Assembly: GCF_010093065.1 (NCBI RefSeq)
Contig: NZ_CP048113.1
Location: forward strand, 2,728,001-2,792,000
DNA from: Chitinophaga agri
Lineage (GTDB): Bacteria; Bacteroidota; Bacteroidia; Chitinophagales; Chitinophagaceae
Reading direction: 5' to 3'
DNA length: 64,000 nt
Both the position numbers and the translations under genes were made by a program. Below are positions 18,630 through 27,695 of the stretch, piece after piece. Each line of letters opens with the position of its first letter. Within the stretch, counting starts at the first letter, position 1. The notes under the pieces are model-generated. The model was given only the letters and a program-made list of their open reading frames with translations, ran no database searches and was not told the DNA's origin.

Positions 18630-19658
18630 ATGAAAAGACTACTGATAGCAACAGGCATCCTGGTAATGGCAGCCATGAGTTGCCGGAAATATGACATGCC
18701 GGGTAACATTCCCACCACCAATCCCATCCTGGAAAACATGGTGCGTGGGGCAGATGTGAGCTGGCTCACAGAAATGGAAGCTGCCGGATTAAAATTCTAT
18801 GATACCACCGGCAAACAGACCGATGGCATGCAGTTGATGAAAGACATCAACATGAATGCGATCCGTCTACGTGTATGGGTGAACCCGGTGAATGGGTATA
18901 ACAACACAGCGGATGTATTGGCGAAAGCCACACGTGCACATGCATTAGGCATGCAACTGCTGATCGACTTTCATTACAGTGATTCATGGGCGGATCCAGG
19001 ACAACAAACAACACCTGCGGCCTGGGCCAGTCAGGATATCACCGCCCTGCAGACATCTGTCTATGAGCACACCCGTTCTGTGCTGACAGCATTGAAAGAG
19101 AAGAGCATCATCCCTACGTGGGTACAGGTAGGTAATGAGACCAACAATGGTATGTTATGGCCGCTCGGTAAAGCATCTGATCATATGGATAACTTCGCCC
19201 TGCTCATCAATGCAGGTTACAAGGCGGTGAAAGAGATAGATAACAACATCAAGGTCATCGTACACCTGTCCAACGGTTACGATAATGAGCTGTTCAAATG
19301 GATGTTTGACGGGCTGGTGGCAAATAAAGCCAACTTCGATGTGATCGGTATGTCGCTGTATCCGGCTACTGCTGCATGGCAGGTGCCTAATCAGCAGTGT
19401 GAAGCGAACATGCGGGATATGATCTCCCGTTACAACAAGGAGATCATGATATGTGAGATCGGTATGCCGGCGACATCACCGGTAGCAACGAATTACTTTA
19501 TCAGGGACCTTTATACAAGAATCCATAACTTACCGGATGGCAAAGGCCTCGGCGCGTTTTATTGGGAACCACAGGCGTATAACAAATGGCAGAACTATTT
19601 GTTAGGTGCTTTTGATAACAGCGGTAAGCCGACATTTGCGATGGACGCGTTCAAATAA
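18630..19658 (+). CDS. GH53 arabinogalactan endo-beta-1,4-galactanase
   Basis: A 342-residue lipoprotein (lipobox AAMSC, Cys18) of family GH53, a clan A TIM barrel that cuts beta-1,4-galactan chains internally with retention. MVRGADVSWLTEMEAAG opens the barrel, and NAIRLRVWVNP follows. The acid/base Glu170 is in WVQVGNETNNGMLWP and the nucleophile Glu276 in MICEIGMPA. All GH53 enzymes of known activity act on beta-1,4-galactan, so this gene sets the likely substrate of the whole locus. As a lipoprotein beside SusCDE it probably works on the outer surface. The ATG at 18630 is chosen because it starts the lipoprotein signal; a frame open from 18552 overlaps the end of susE. Confidence 0.93.
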   Translation: MKRLLIATGILVMAAMSCRKYDMPGNIPTTNPILENMVRGADVSWLTEMEAAGLKFYDTTGKQTDGMQLMKDINMNAIRLRVWVNPVNGYNNTADVLAKATRAHALGMQLLIDFHYSDSWADPGQQTTPAAWASQDITALQTSVYEHTRSVLTALKEKSIIPTWVQVGNETNNGMLWPLGKASDHMDNFALLINAGYKAVKEIDNNIKVIVHLSNGYDNELFKWMFDGLVANKANFDVIGMSLYPATAAWQVPNQQCEANMRDMISRYNKEIMICEIGMPATSPVATNYFIRDLYTRIHNLPDGKGLGAFYWEPQAYNKWQNYLLGAFDNSGKPTFAMDAFK

Positions 19659-19659
19659 T

Positions 19660-19788
19660 CAGGAACTGGGAATGAGGAATGAACAGAAAATGCCTCCGAA
19701 GACTATAAAGCGTGTCACGCTATTCCTGTGTATGCAGGCAAGATCAGCTCAATACCGAAGTCCTGATTCCCATTCCCGATCCTCTCAA
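19660..19788. repeat. Imperfect inverted repeat between GH53 and the clan GH-A gene
   Basis: The gap between the two genes is 141 bases, long for an operon. AGGAACTGGGAATGAGGAAT at 19661-19680 is an imperfect inverted copy of the stretch at about 19763-19784 (CCCATTCCCGATCC in the middle). The ends recall the AGGAATT-type ends of the repeat copies at 7837 and 29785. No promoter was recognised. Confidence 0.4.
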
Positions 19789-19799
19789 TCTTCAGCACA

Positions 19800-22334
19800 A
19801 TGAAAAAAATAACAGCATTATTATCCGCCCTCCTCTTCGCTGCTTCCGTCACTGGCCAGCTGGTGTACGTAGACAAGAAAGGCGTATTACGGTATACAAA
19901 AGATCAGACGGAAGCTATTTTCTTTGGCGTGAATTATACATCGCCCTTTGCATATGGTTACCGTTCGCATAAAGTGCTGGGTGCTGATCTGAAAAAGGCG
20001 ATCGACAATGATGTGTATCATCTGGCACGACTCGGCGTAGATGCTTTTCGTGTGCATGTATGGGATACAGAGATCACAGATGCCAATGGGAACCTGCTGC
20101 AAAATGATCACCTCGACCTTTTCGATTATCTCATCAGCAAACTGAAGGAAAGGAATATTAAGATCCTGCTGACACCTATTGCTTTCTGGGGCAATGGTTA
20201 TCCGGAGCAGGATGAAAATACCGGTAGCTTCTCCTATATCTACGGAAAGGAAAAAGCCCTGGTAAATGATACCGCTATACGTGCACAGGAGAACTATATG
20301 AAACAGTTCTTTGTACATGTCAATCCTTATACAAAGCTGTCTTATAAGAACGATCCGGATGTCATTGCAACAGAGATCAACAATGAACCGCATCATAGCG
20401 GTCCGCTGGCTGGTGCTACGAGCTATGTGAACAGGCTGGCAGCGGCTATCCGTAGTACCGGATGGAAAAAACCGGTATTCTATAATATCAGTGAGTCCCC
20501 ATATTATGCCGGTGCGGTGGCTACTGCGAATATTGATGGCGTAAGCTTTCAGTGGTATCCGACGGGGCTGGTCGCTAACCGTACGTTGCAAGGGAATCTG
20601 CTGCCGAATGTAGATCACTACAGGATCCCGTTTGATACAATACCGGCCTTTGCCAACAAAGCAAGAATGGTGTATGAATTTGATGCAGGAGATGTACTGC
20701 AACCGGTGATGTATCCGGCGATGGCGCGTAGTTTCAGGACAGCGGGCTTTCAATGGGCGACACAGTTTGCGTATGATCCGATGGCGACGGCTTATGCCAA
20801 TACGGAGTATCAGACACATTACCTGAATCTGGCATATACACCCGAGAAAGCCATCAGTTTGCTGATAGCAGGTAAGGCCTTTCATCAGTTAGCACGTAAT
20901 AAAAGCTATGGTACTTATCCGGCAGATAGTGCATTCGGTAATACCAGGATCAGTTATGCAGCGCAGCTGAGTGAATGGGTAGCCCCGACTGAATTTTATT
21001 ACACCAGTAATACAAACACCATTCCTGCTGATGCGGCAAAACTGGAACACGTAGCTGGTACAGGCTACTCTCCTGTAGTACAGTACAGCGGCACCGGCGC
21101 TTACTTTCTTGATAAAGTAGAAGGTGGGGTATGGCGACTGGAAGTGATGCCAGATGTATTACAACTGCGGGATCCTTTTGAGAAAGCTTCGCTATCCAAG
21201 GAAGTAAGAAGAGTACAGTGGAATAGCCAGTCTATGGAGATCAGTTTACCTGACCTGGGAGATGACTTCAGTATTGCGGCGGTAAATGAAGGAAATACCT
21301 GGCAACCCGTTGTAAATGGCAAAAGTATACATGTTTATCCGGGGACTTATCTGTTAGTAAAAAAAGGCCATAAGGCAGCTACGGGTAAGAAGATCAATGG
21401 TGTGATAGCCCTGCATGAATATGTGGCGCCACAACCGGTACGGACCGACCTGGTGGTGAGCCACCAGCCGCTAAAGGAAGTATCAGCAGGTCAGCCGTTA
21501 ACGATCCGGGCCACTATTGCCGGTATTGATAGCAGTGCACAGGTATGGGTGGAAGGAAGCCGGTTGGGAGGAGAATGGCTGAAAGCAGAAATGAAGCTGA
21601 CAGGCCCTTCCCGATATGAGACCACCATACCTACATCCGCGCAGTTGACAGGTATACTGCAATACAGGCTGATCATCAAACAGGGCGATCAGTTTATCAC
21701 CTATCCTGGGCATCATACCAGTGATCCGCATGCGTGGGACAGTTGGCAACAGGATACCTGGGAGACATTTATTACTGCGCCTTATACAATGAGCTTACTT
21801 AATGCTACGAGTGACCATGATATCATCACACTGCCTTCATACACAAAGAACGCCTACACTGCTGGCAGCACGCCAGGTCAGCTAGCCGTCCGTTTCGATG
21901 GTCGTGGTACTAAAACTGACACGATCACGGGTATCAGCAGGGCGGTACAGGTACGGTTGAAGAATTCATCCAGGGCGAAGATGGTTGTTGTACGTGCGAG
22001 AGTCACTAACAGTAGTCAGGCTGAAGCGAGGATTGCATTGGTCGGCAATAACGGGGCGGCTGTTGCTGCACATTTTCAGCTGAGCGATACTTTCCGGGAT
22101 ATTGAAATACCTATTGATCTCTTTAAGAAAGATGAAGTGTTACTGTTACCAAGACCCTACCCTGGTTTTATGCCGTTGTGGTTTAAAACAGCCGCCATTT
22201 TCCCTGGTATCGGCGAACTGGATAAGATAGAGATCAGTAATCTGCCTGCGAAAAATCAGGGTACACAGGCCCTCCCGTATTACATAGAAATAGAATCCGT
22301 CTGGTTAAAATTAGTTGAACATGTACAGATATAA
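19800..22334 (+). CDS. Clan GH-A glycoside hydrolase (GH5-like barrel, multidomain)
   Basis: An 844-residue secreted enzyme with signal peptide MKKITALLSALLFAASVTG. The first 350 or so residues form a TIM barrel: FFGVNYTSPFAYGYRSHK, then LGVDAFRVHVWDTEITD on strand 2, the acid/base Glu196 in ATEINNEPHHSG, and a probable nucleophile Glu293 in MVYEFDAGD. Asn before Glu at strand 4 is the clan GH-A mark. About 500 more residues form beta-rich domains at the C-terminal side. Being between GH53 and GH2 it probably trims galacto-oligosaccharides or attached side chains. It may belong to one of the newer clan GH-A galactosidase families (such as GH147), but I cannot fix the family. No membrane anchor is seen, so it is likely periplasmic. 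Confidence 0.75.
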   Translation: MKKITALLSALLFAASVTGQLVYVDKKGVLRYTKDQTEAIFFGVNYTSPFAYGYRSHKVLGADLKKAIDNDVYHLARLGVDAFRVHVWDTEITDANGNLLQNDHLDLFDYLISKLKERNIKILLTPIAFWGNGYPEQDENTGSFSYIYGKEKALVNDTAIRAQENYMKQFFVHVNPYTKLSYKNDPDVIATEINNEPHHSGPLAGATSYVNRLAAAIRSTGWKKPVFYNISESPYYAGAVATANIDGVSFQWYPTGLVANRTLQGNLLPNVDHYRIPFDTIPAFANKARMVYEFDAGDVLQPVMYPAMARSFRTAGFQWATQFAYDPMATAYANTEYQTHYLNLAYTPEKAISLLIAGKAFHQLARNKSYGTYPADSAFGNTRISYAAQLSEWVAPTEFYYTSNTNTIPADAAKLEHVAGTGYSPVVQYSGTGAYFLDKVEGGVWRLEVMPDVLQLRDPFEKASLSKEVRRVQWNSQSMEISLPDLGDDFSIAAVNEGNTWQPVVNGKSIHVYPGTYLLVKKGHKAATGKKINGVIALHEYVAPQPVRTDLVVSHQPLKEVSAGQPLTIRATIAGIDSSAQVWVEGSRLGGEWLKAEMKLTGPSRYETTIPTSAQLTGILQYRLIIKQGDQFITYPGHHTSDPHAWDSWQQDTWETFITAPYTMSLLNATSDHDIITLPSYTKNAYTAGSTPGQLAVRFDGRGTKTDTITGISRAVQVRLKNSSRAKMVVVRARVTNSSQAEARIALVGNNGAAVAAHFQLSDTFRDIEIPIDLFKKDEVLLLPRPYPGFMPLWFKTAAIFPGIGELDKIEISNLPAKNQGTQALPYYIEIESVWLKLVEHVQI

Positions 22335-24762
22335 AACGCCGTTGCTGCTGGCAATGGTATTGATGAGTGTAAAAGGAATGTCCCAGGCGCGGCAGGAGTA
22401 TCTGCTGGAGAAGAACTGGAAGTTTGCCAAAGGAGACCATCCGGAAGCCGTAAAAGAGGCGTTTAACGACAAGGGATGGGAAACAGTGGCCGTACCGCAC
22501 GATTGGGCAATAAAGGGCCCCTTTGACGGCAATAATGATTTACAGAAAGTACAGATCGTACAGAACGGAGAACAGGAAGCGAGTATGAAAGCAGGTCGCA
22601 CAGGTGGCCTGCCTTTCATCGGCGCCGGATGGTATCGCCGTTCGTTCACGGTGCCGCAGTTTGCGCCGGGTAAAAGAGCCGTTTTACTGTTTGACGGCGC
22701 GATGAGCAATGCGGAAATATATGTGAATGGCAAAAAGGTAGGTACCTGGCCTTATGGGTATAATTCTTTCTCTTTTGATATCACGGACTATCTGCATGCC
22801 AAAGGGAATAACACCCTGGCTGTGAGACTGGAGAACTTTGAACAGGCCTCCCGCTGGTATCCCGGCGCAGGTCTCTACCGCAATGTACACCTGATCGTCA
22901 CGAACGATACGCATATCCCCGTATGGGGCACCTATCTCACGACGCCGGCTGTTACGAAAGACAGCGCGACTGTGAGACTACAGACAACCATTGACCGTAG
23001 TAAAAAAACAGCGGTTATTATAAAGACAAACCTGCTGGATGCCAGCGGGAAAGTGGTCGCATCTGCATCTACGCCGTTACCGGCGGATAGCACTATTGCG
23101 ACACAATCGTTCTCCGTTGCACATCCTGCATTATGGTCTCCCGAAACGCCCGTAATATACAAGGCCGTCACACAGGTATATGAAGGAACACAGTTAAAGG
23201 ACGCGTATGAAACGCCATTTGGTATCCGCTCCATCGAGTACAAGGCAGGAAAGGGTTTTCTACTGAACGGTGTGCCCAGGAAGTTCAAAGGTGTGTGTAA
23301 TCACCATGACCTGGGACCGCTCGGAGCGGCTATCAATACGGCGGCCTTACGCAGGCAGGTACGCTTGCTGAAAGACATGGGCTGTGACGCCATCCGTACG
23401 ACGCATAACATGCCGGCACCTGAACTGGTGCAGCTGTGTGATGAAATGGGTATCATGCTGATGGTGGAATCATTCGATGAATGGAAAGCGCCTAAAGTAA
23501 AGAACGGCTATAGCTTGTATTTCGATGAATGGGTAGAGAAAGACCTGGTCAATATGCTGCATCATTACAGGAATAATCCGTCTAACATCATGTGGAGCAT
23601 CGGTAATGAAGTGCCTGATCAGAGCTCTGCGAATGGGAAAGATATTGCCCGCCGCCTGCAGGATATTTGTCACCGCGAAGATCCTACACGCCCGGTCACC
23701 GCGGGCATGGACCGCTTTGATGATGCGATCAATAAAGGGTTTGCTGCTGTGTTAGATATCCCAGGGTTTAACTATAAGCCACAGCGTTATCCGGAGGCGT
23801 ATTCCAAATTGCCACAAGGTTTTCTCATGGGGACGGAAACTGCTTCTACCGTGAGTTCCAGAGGGATCTACAAATTCCCGGTGGAGTTTGCGAAGAATAA
23901 GATGTATGATGATAACCAGTCTTCTTCTTATGACTTTGAAGCCTGTTCCTGGTCGCAGGTACCGGATGACGAGTTTGTACAACAAGATGATCTGGATTAT
24001 GCGATAGGTGAGTTTGTATGGACGGGTTTTGACTATCTCGGAGAGCCAACGCCGTATGATTCCAAATGGCCGTCGCATAGTTCTTACTTCGGGATTTTCG
24101 ACTTAGCGGGGATACCGAAGGATCGGTTTTATCTGTATAGAAGTAAGTGGAATACGCAGCAGGCCACGTTGCATCTCTTGCCGCATTGGACATGGCCAGG
24201 CAGGGAAGGACAGGTGACGCCGGTGTTCTGTTATACGAGTTATCCGTCGGCGGAGTTGTTTGTCAATGGTAAGAGTATGGGGCGGTTGTCCAAGGACACA
24301 TCCAGTCATCAGAGTCGTTATCGTTTGATGTGGAAGGATGTGGTGTATCAGCCTGGTGCTATCAAAGTAGTCGCGTATGACGTCGCAGGAAAAGCGGTGG
24401 CGGAGGAAAGTGTGAAGACAGCCGGCGCGCCGCATCATATTCAGCTGGAAGCGGATCGGTCTGTGTTAAAAGCGGATGGGAAGGATCTGGCCTATATTAC
24501 GGCGAGTGTTGTAGATGCGGAGGGGAATCTTTGTCCGGATGCGGGGAATTTGTTACAGTTTGAAGTGACGGGAGCGGGTAGTTTTAAGGCGGTAGCGAAC
24601 GGGGATGCGACGAGTTTGGAGGCGTTTCAGGAGCCGAGGATGAAGGTATTTAGTGGGAGGTTGGTGTTTATTGTGCAGGCTGGTGAGAAGATGGGGAAGG
24701 TGAATGTGGTAGTGAAGGCTGATAAGATACGGTCTGCGTCTTGTGGGCTATCGGTCAAGTAA
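22321..24762 (+). CDS. GH2 family beta-galactosidase
   Basis: A secreted 813-residue GH2 enzyme. A signal peptide (MYRYKTPLLLAMVLMSVKGMSQ) leads into the sugar-binding jelly roll (WYRRSFTVPQF, ASRWYPGAGLYRNVHL), an Ig-like domain, and the TIM barrel with acid/base Glu430 in SIGNEVPDQ and nucleophile Glu506 in MGTETASTVS, then FVWTGFDYLGEPTPYDS. A DUF4982 domain (CYTSYPSAELFVNGKSMGRL) and a further Ig-like C-terminal domain finish it. GH2 with DUF4982 is usual for beta-galactosidases of Bacteroidota, which fits removal of terminal galactose from galactan pieces. The ATG at 22321 overlaps the previous gene by 14 bases, suggesting coupling; a TTG at 22315 is also possible. Codon choice becomes G- and T-rich in the last 650 bases. 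Confidence 0.9.
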   Translation: MYRYKTPLLLAMVLMSVKGMSQARQEYLLEKNWKFAKGDHPEAVKEAFNDKGWETVAVPHDWAIKGPFDGNNDLQKVQIVQNGEQEASMKAGRTGGLPFIGAGWYRRSFTVPQFAPGKRAVLLFDGAMSNAEIYVNGKKVGTWPYGYNSFSFDITDYLHAKGNNTLAVRLENFEQASRWYPGAGLYRNVHLIVTNDTHIPVWGTYLTTPAVTKDSATVRLQTTIDRSKKTAVIIKTNLLDASGKVVASASTPLPADSTIATQSFSVAHPALWSPETPVIYKAVTQVYEGTQLKDAYETPFGIRSIEYKAGKGFLLNGVPRKFKGVCNHHDLGPLGAAINTAALRRQVRLLKDMGCDAIRTTHNMPAPELVQLCDEMGIMLMVESFDEWKAPKVKNGYSLYFDEWVEKDLVNMLHHYRNNPSNIMWSIGNEVPDQSSANGKDIARRLQDICHREDPTRPVTAGMDRFDDAINKGFAAVLDIPGFNYKPQRYPEAYSKLPQGFLMGTETASTVSSRGIYKFPVEFAKNKMYDDNQSSSYDFEACSWSQVPDDEFVQQDDLDYAIGEFVWTGFDYLGEPTPYDSKWPSHSSYFGIFDLAGIPKDRFYLYRSKWNTQQATLHLLPHWTWPGREGQVTPVFCYTSYPSAELFVNGKSMGRLSKDTSSHQSRYRLMWKDVVYQPGAIKVVAYDVAGKAVAEESVKTAGAPHHIQLEADRSVLKADGKDLAYITASVVDAEGNLCPDAGNLLQFEVTGAGSFKAVANGDATSLEAFQEPRMKVFSGRLVFIVQAGEKMGKVNVVVKADKIRSASCGLSVK

Positions 24763-24778
24763 AGGATTAGATAAAATG

Positions 24779-24815
24779 GCAGGAGGCATCTTAACTAGAA
24801 GCCTCCTGCTTTCTT
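24779..24815 (+). terminator. Terminator of the galactan locus
   Basis: GCAGGAGGC (24779-24787) pairs perfectly with GCCTCCTGC (24801-24809), followed by TTTCTT. It lies 17 bases after the GH2 stop and ends the sus operon. Confidence 0.8.
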
Positions 24816-25153
24816 ACATATTATTGGCAAAGAATGGTTTCTTTAGTAGTGTCAATATTCCTTTTTAAATACCTCTCATGATATGTACATAATTTATTTG
24901 AAGATGTACATGAAGTAATAATAATGCTTGAAGTTAGTACGCTTAATTTTCACTCGTCTGATGGATTATATTTTTCTTTAACTTTTCCATTTCCAGGCAG
25001 ATTACCATGGATCCTCAAAGTCATCGTCAAATAGAACAAAGTTTAAATATGCTTTCGGACGACCAGATTGACAGGCCATCACCTTAACCCGCCTGGGAGG
25101 TACAGAGACGATCACTATTCCGGTGTGGACAGGACCGTCCTACCTCACAGCCA
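24816..25153. other. Intergenic stretch with no gene recognised
   Basis: About 340 bases. The first half is AT-rich. A 26-codon frame from ATG 25007 to the stop at 25085-25087 and a short stop-bounded frame from 25072 to 25149 resemble protein but match nothing I know. They may be decayed gene fragments. Confidence 0.3.
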
Positions 25154-25648
25154 CTACTTTTGCTTTTTAAGCTTTTTAACTATTTGTGCCGCCTGCGCCC
25201 GGGTATTCCTCCGTTTCAGGTTCATCAGCTTATGCACAATACCTGCGACCAATCCGGCGCCTACGTACAGTCCCAGGGTCAGTAACTGGGTCTTTCCTGT
25301 TTCATTGCTATACTCTTTCGACAGACCAATCTTCCCTGGCAGCGCAAGGGCGCCGATGCCGGCCATTAATCCCAGTGCAGCACCCGTCAGGATACTGTTC
25401 TTAGGGTTCATACCCACCAGGGCATAATAACCGGCATTACCCGCGATATCACCCATCATTGTGGAATAATAAAGCTTCTTCTTACCAGGTACCTCCATGC
25501 CCGCACTATCCAATGTCTTACCCAGTGCTTCCATGCCCAGTTTATCCATCCGGGGCGCATGCGACACATTGTTTTTTAATGTCTGATGAGCCACTGTCAG
25601 CGCAACAGCACTTACCAGTCCGCTAGTCATTGATGCTACTGTTTTCAT
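25154..25648 (-). CDS. Small glycine-rich membrane protein, unknown function
   Basis: A 164-residue protein that I do not recognise. It starts with a hydrophobic segment (MTSGLVSAVALTVAHQTL) and has three or more Gly/Ala-rich hydrophobic stretches (GDIAGNAGYYALVGM, ILTGAALGLMAGIGALALPG, LLTLGLYVGAGLVAGIVHKL). The C-terminal tail is strongly basic (LKRRNTRAQAAQIVKKLKKQK), so it probably faces the cytoplasm. Gly-rich helices of this type pack tightly in membranes. It stands alone between the galactan locus and the next GH2 gene. It may be a small inner-membrane protein; no enzymatic motif is seen. Confidence 0.55.
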   Translation of the reverse strand: MKTVASMTSGLVSAVALTVAHQTLKNNVSHAPRMDKLGMEALGKTLDSAGMEVPGKKKLYYSTMMGDIAGNAGYYALVGMNPKNSILTGAALGLMAGIGALALPGKIGLSKEYSNETGKTQLLTLGLYVGAGLVAGIVHKLMNLKRRNTRAQAAQIVKKLKKQK

Positions 25649-25680
25649 AATCTTCTTTTCAGTATAAAAGACAAAAAGCG

Positions 25681-25818
25681 GGCCTTTACGGACTAATAGC
25701 TGGCCGCCACCACCTGCCTGTTGATGTACATCCTCAAATAGCGGTTTTTAAGGACAATACAGCCATGTTCAGCCTGGTGGTGATGTATAACGAAGAAGGC
25801 GCACCAGTAATGAACTGA
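25681..25818 (+). pseudogene. Possible 3' remnant of an unidentified gene
   Basis: A frame with no start codon of its own runs through 25681 to the TGA at 25816-25818 and reads like the end of a real protein (HPQIAVFKDNTAMFSLVVMY then NEEGAPVMN). It directly precedes a terminator-like hairpin. Upstream the frame meets the first codons of the divergent membrane protein gene, so the 5' part is lost. I do not recognise the family. Confidence 0.3.
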
Positions 25819-25826
25819 TGCGCCTT
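25796..25826 (+). terminator. Terminator-like hairpin
   Basis: AAGGCGCA (25796-25803) pairs with TGCGCCTT (25819-25826), followed by GTTTCT. It sits just after the possible remnant on the + strand and before the end of the GH2 gene on the minus strand. Confidence 0.5.
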
Positions 25827-25847
25827 GTTTCTATAAATAAATAAGTA

Positions 25848-27695
25848 CTATTTCACCAATGCGGGATTATACAACTTTGCATTATCCTCACGCAGTTTGT
25901 CTACCGGGAACTTATCCACCTTACGATCATAGGTCATAAAACCATTGATCTCTCCCTCTACATCTGTCGTTTGTGTATACACTGCTGCTGACAGCCCTAA
26001 CGGGATCAGCTGGGCAATTCTCTTCGTGAAGTCCTGGTAACGTCTGAACATATCCTCAGAAGTCTTGAAAGACTGGTAACCCCAGTTCTTGTTCTTCTGC
26101 CAGGTGTGTCCTTCTACCGGCAGGCCGAGACCACCAAACTCACCCAATACCAGGATCTGCTTAGCACCAAAGAGCTCCGGACTTGGCATAGCAGGATGCG
26201 GATAGTTATGTAAATCAAGGATATGACCAGTGATATAGAAGTTACCACCACTGGCGCTGTTCACCAGTCTTGACGGATCTTTCTTCATGGTCCATTCAGT
26301 GATCTCTACTGTCTTAAACTGTCCCCATGCCTCATTGAATGGTATCCATACTACGATACTGGGATAGTTATGCAGTGCATCCATGATGGCTGTCCACTCC
26401 TTACGATAATAGCCTTCCGATGCAGGTGTACGGTCTTTGTCGGTCTGATTATCCAGGATACCAATGCGGTTCTCCCAGCCATTACCTCTGTCGCCGCTTG
26501 GCATATCCTGCCACAGCAGCATACCTACCTTATCACAATAAGCATAGTAAGTAGCAGGTTCTACTTTGATATGCTTCCGGATCATGTTAAAGCCCATTTT
26601 CTTCAGCTGATCAACATCATATATCATCGCTTCATAAGTAGGCGGTGTGTATAATCCGTCAGGCCACCAGCCCTGGTCCAGCGGACCATACTGGAACAGG
26701 AATTTATTATTCAGCATCATCCGTTGAATACCCGCAGCATCTTTTGCCATGGATATTTTACGCATTGCGAAATAACTTTTGATCGCATCAACAGGCTTGT
26801 TGTTCCGTACGAGTGTCACTTTCAGGTCATACAGGAAAGGGTTGGACGGAGACCACAGTTTTTCATCTGATAAGGTAATAACCGCTGTTTCCTTTGCGCC
26901 GGTCTGTTGCTGTGCAACCACCTTACCGCCTTCCAGGACTTCTATTTTCAGGTTATCACCAGCCTGCACGTTCTGTACATCAGCGGAGATCGTAAGGGTG
27001 TGTTTGTCAATATCCGGTGTTTGTTTGGTAGAAGCGATGTATGTCTTTGGAACAGCTTCCAGCCATACCGTTTGCCAGATGCCCGTTACCGGCGTATACC
27101 AGATGCCTTCTGGTTTTACCACCTGCTTTCCCGCTGGCTGCGGACCCTCATCTGTCGGGTCCCATACGCGTACCGTAATGTCCTGTTTCGCACCTTTCTT
27201 CAGGAATGCAGTGATGTTAAAGCTGAAAGGATCATATCCTCCTTCGTGTTTACCAACGCTGGTACCATTGACGAATACCTCGGTTTGCCAGTCAACGGCG
27301 CCGAAGTGCAGCAGTACGTCCTTGTTCTTCATTCCTGCAGGAATGCTGATCGTGGTTTTATACCACAGCAAGCTGTCCTTTCCCACATTACGTCCTACGC
27401 CCGATAATGCAGATTCTACCGCATAAGGTACCAGGATACTACCATCATACTTAGATGGCTGTGGCTGAGATTTTTCAGTAATAGCATAACTCCAGAGACC
27501 ATTGAGATTTTGCCAGTTGTTACTTCTAACCAGCATCGGACGTGGATATTCAGGCAAAGGTGCTTTAGGATCTACCTTTTCTGCCCATTGGGTTACAATT
27601 CTGTCTTTGATCAGCTGCCACTGTTGCTGCCGCTGGGCTTGTACAGCCGAAGCGATGCAGACAGATGACAACAGACAGGATACAAGTTTTTTCAT
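25848..27695 (-). CDS. GH2 family glycoside hydrolase (beta-galactosidase/beta-glucuronidase-like)
   Basis: A 615-residue secreted GH2 enzyme. The ATG at 27695 gives a proper signal peptide (MKKLVSCLLSSVCIASAVQA); an ATG 33 bases upstream would put eleven unlikely residues before it. The order is sugar-binding jelly roll (WYKTTISIPAGMKNKDVLLH, FGAVDWQTEVFVNG, GGYDPFSFNITAFL), Ig-like domain, and TIM barrel with MIRKHIKVEP, acid/base Glu455 in WIPFNEAWGQF and nucleophile Glu519 in LVLGEFGGLGLPV. It lacks DUF4982 and is shorter than the GH2 of the operon. The NEAWGQ form is common in a GH2 branch of unknown or broad specificity. It is monocistronic, and a link to galactan use is only suggested by nearness. 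Confidence 0.87.
   Translation of the reverse strand: MKKLVSCLLSSVCIASAVQAQRQQQWQLIKDRIVTQWAEKVDPKAPLPEYPRPMLVRSNNWQNLNGLWSYAITEKSQPQPSKYDGSILVPYAVESALSGVGRNVGKDSLLWYKTTISIPAGMKNKDVLLHFGAVDWQTEVFVNGTSVGKHEGGYDPFSFNITAFLKKGAKQDITVRVWDPTDEGPQPAGKQVVKPEGIWYTPVTGIWQTVWLEAVPKTYIASTKQTPDIDKHTLTISADVQNVQAGDNLKIEVLEGGKVVAQQQTGAKETAVITLSDEKLWSPSNPFLYDLKVTLVRNNKPVDAIKSYFAMRKISMAKDAAGIQRMMLNNKFLFQYGPLDQGWWPDGLYTPPTYEAMIYDVDQLKKMGFNMIRKHIKVEPATYYAYCDKVGMLLWQDMPSGDRGNGWENRIGILDNQTDKDRTPASEGYYRKEWTAIMDALHNYPSIVVWIPFNEAWGQFKTVEITEWTMKKDPSRLVNSASGGNFYITGHILDLHNYPHPAMPSPELFGAKQILVLGEFGGLGLPVEGHTWQKNKNWGYQSFKTSEDMFRRYQDFTKRIAQLIPLGLSAAVYTQTTDVEGEINGFMTYDRKVDKFPVDKLREDNAKLYNPALVK

Noticed and set aside
19887..20885. 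Long minus-strand reading frame of 332 codons opposite the clan GH-A gene
   Set aside because: It is antisense to a clear enzyme, has many Cys, Ile and Arg in no known pattern, and no signal or domain; it is a shadow frame.
25007..25087. 26-codon frame starting MDPQSHRQIEQ
   Set aside because: Looks a little like protein, but it is very short, matches nothing I know and has no ribosome binding site.
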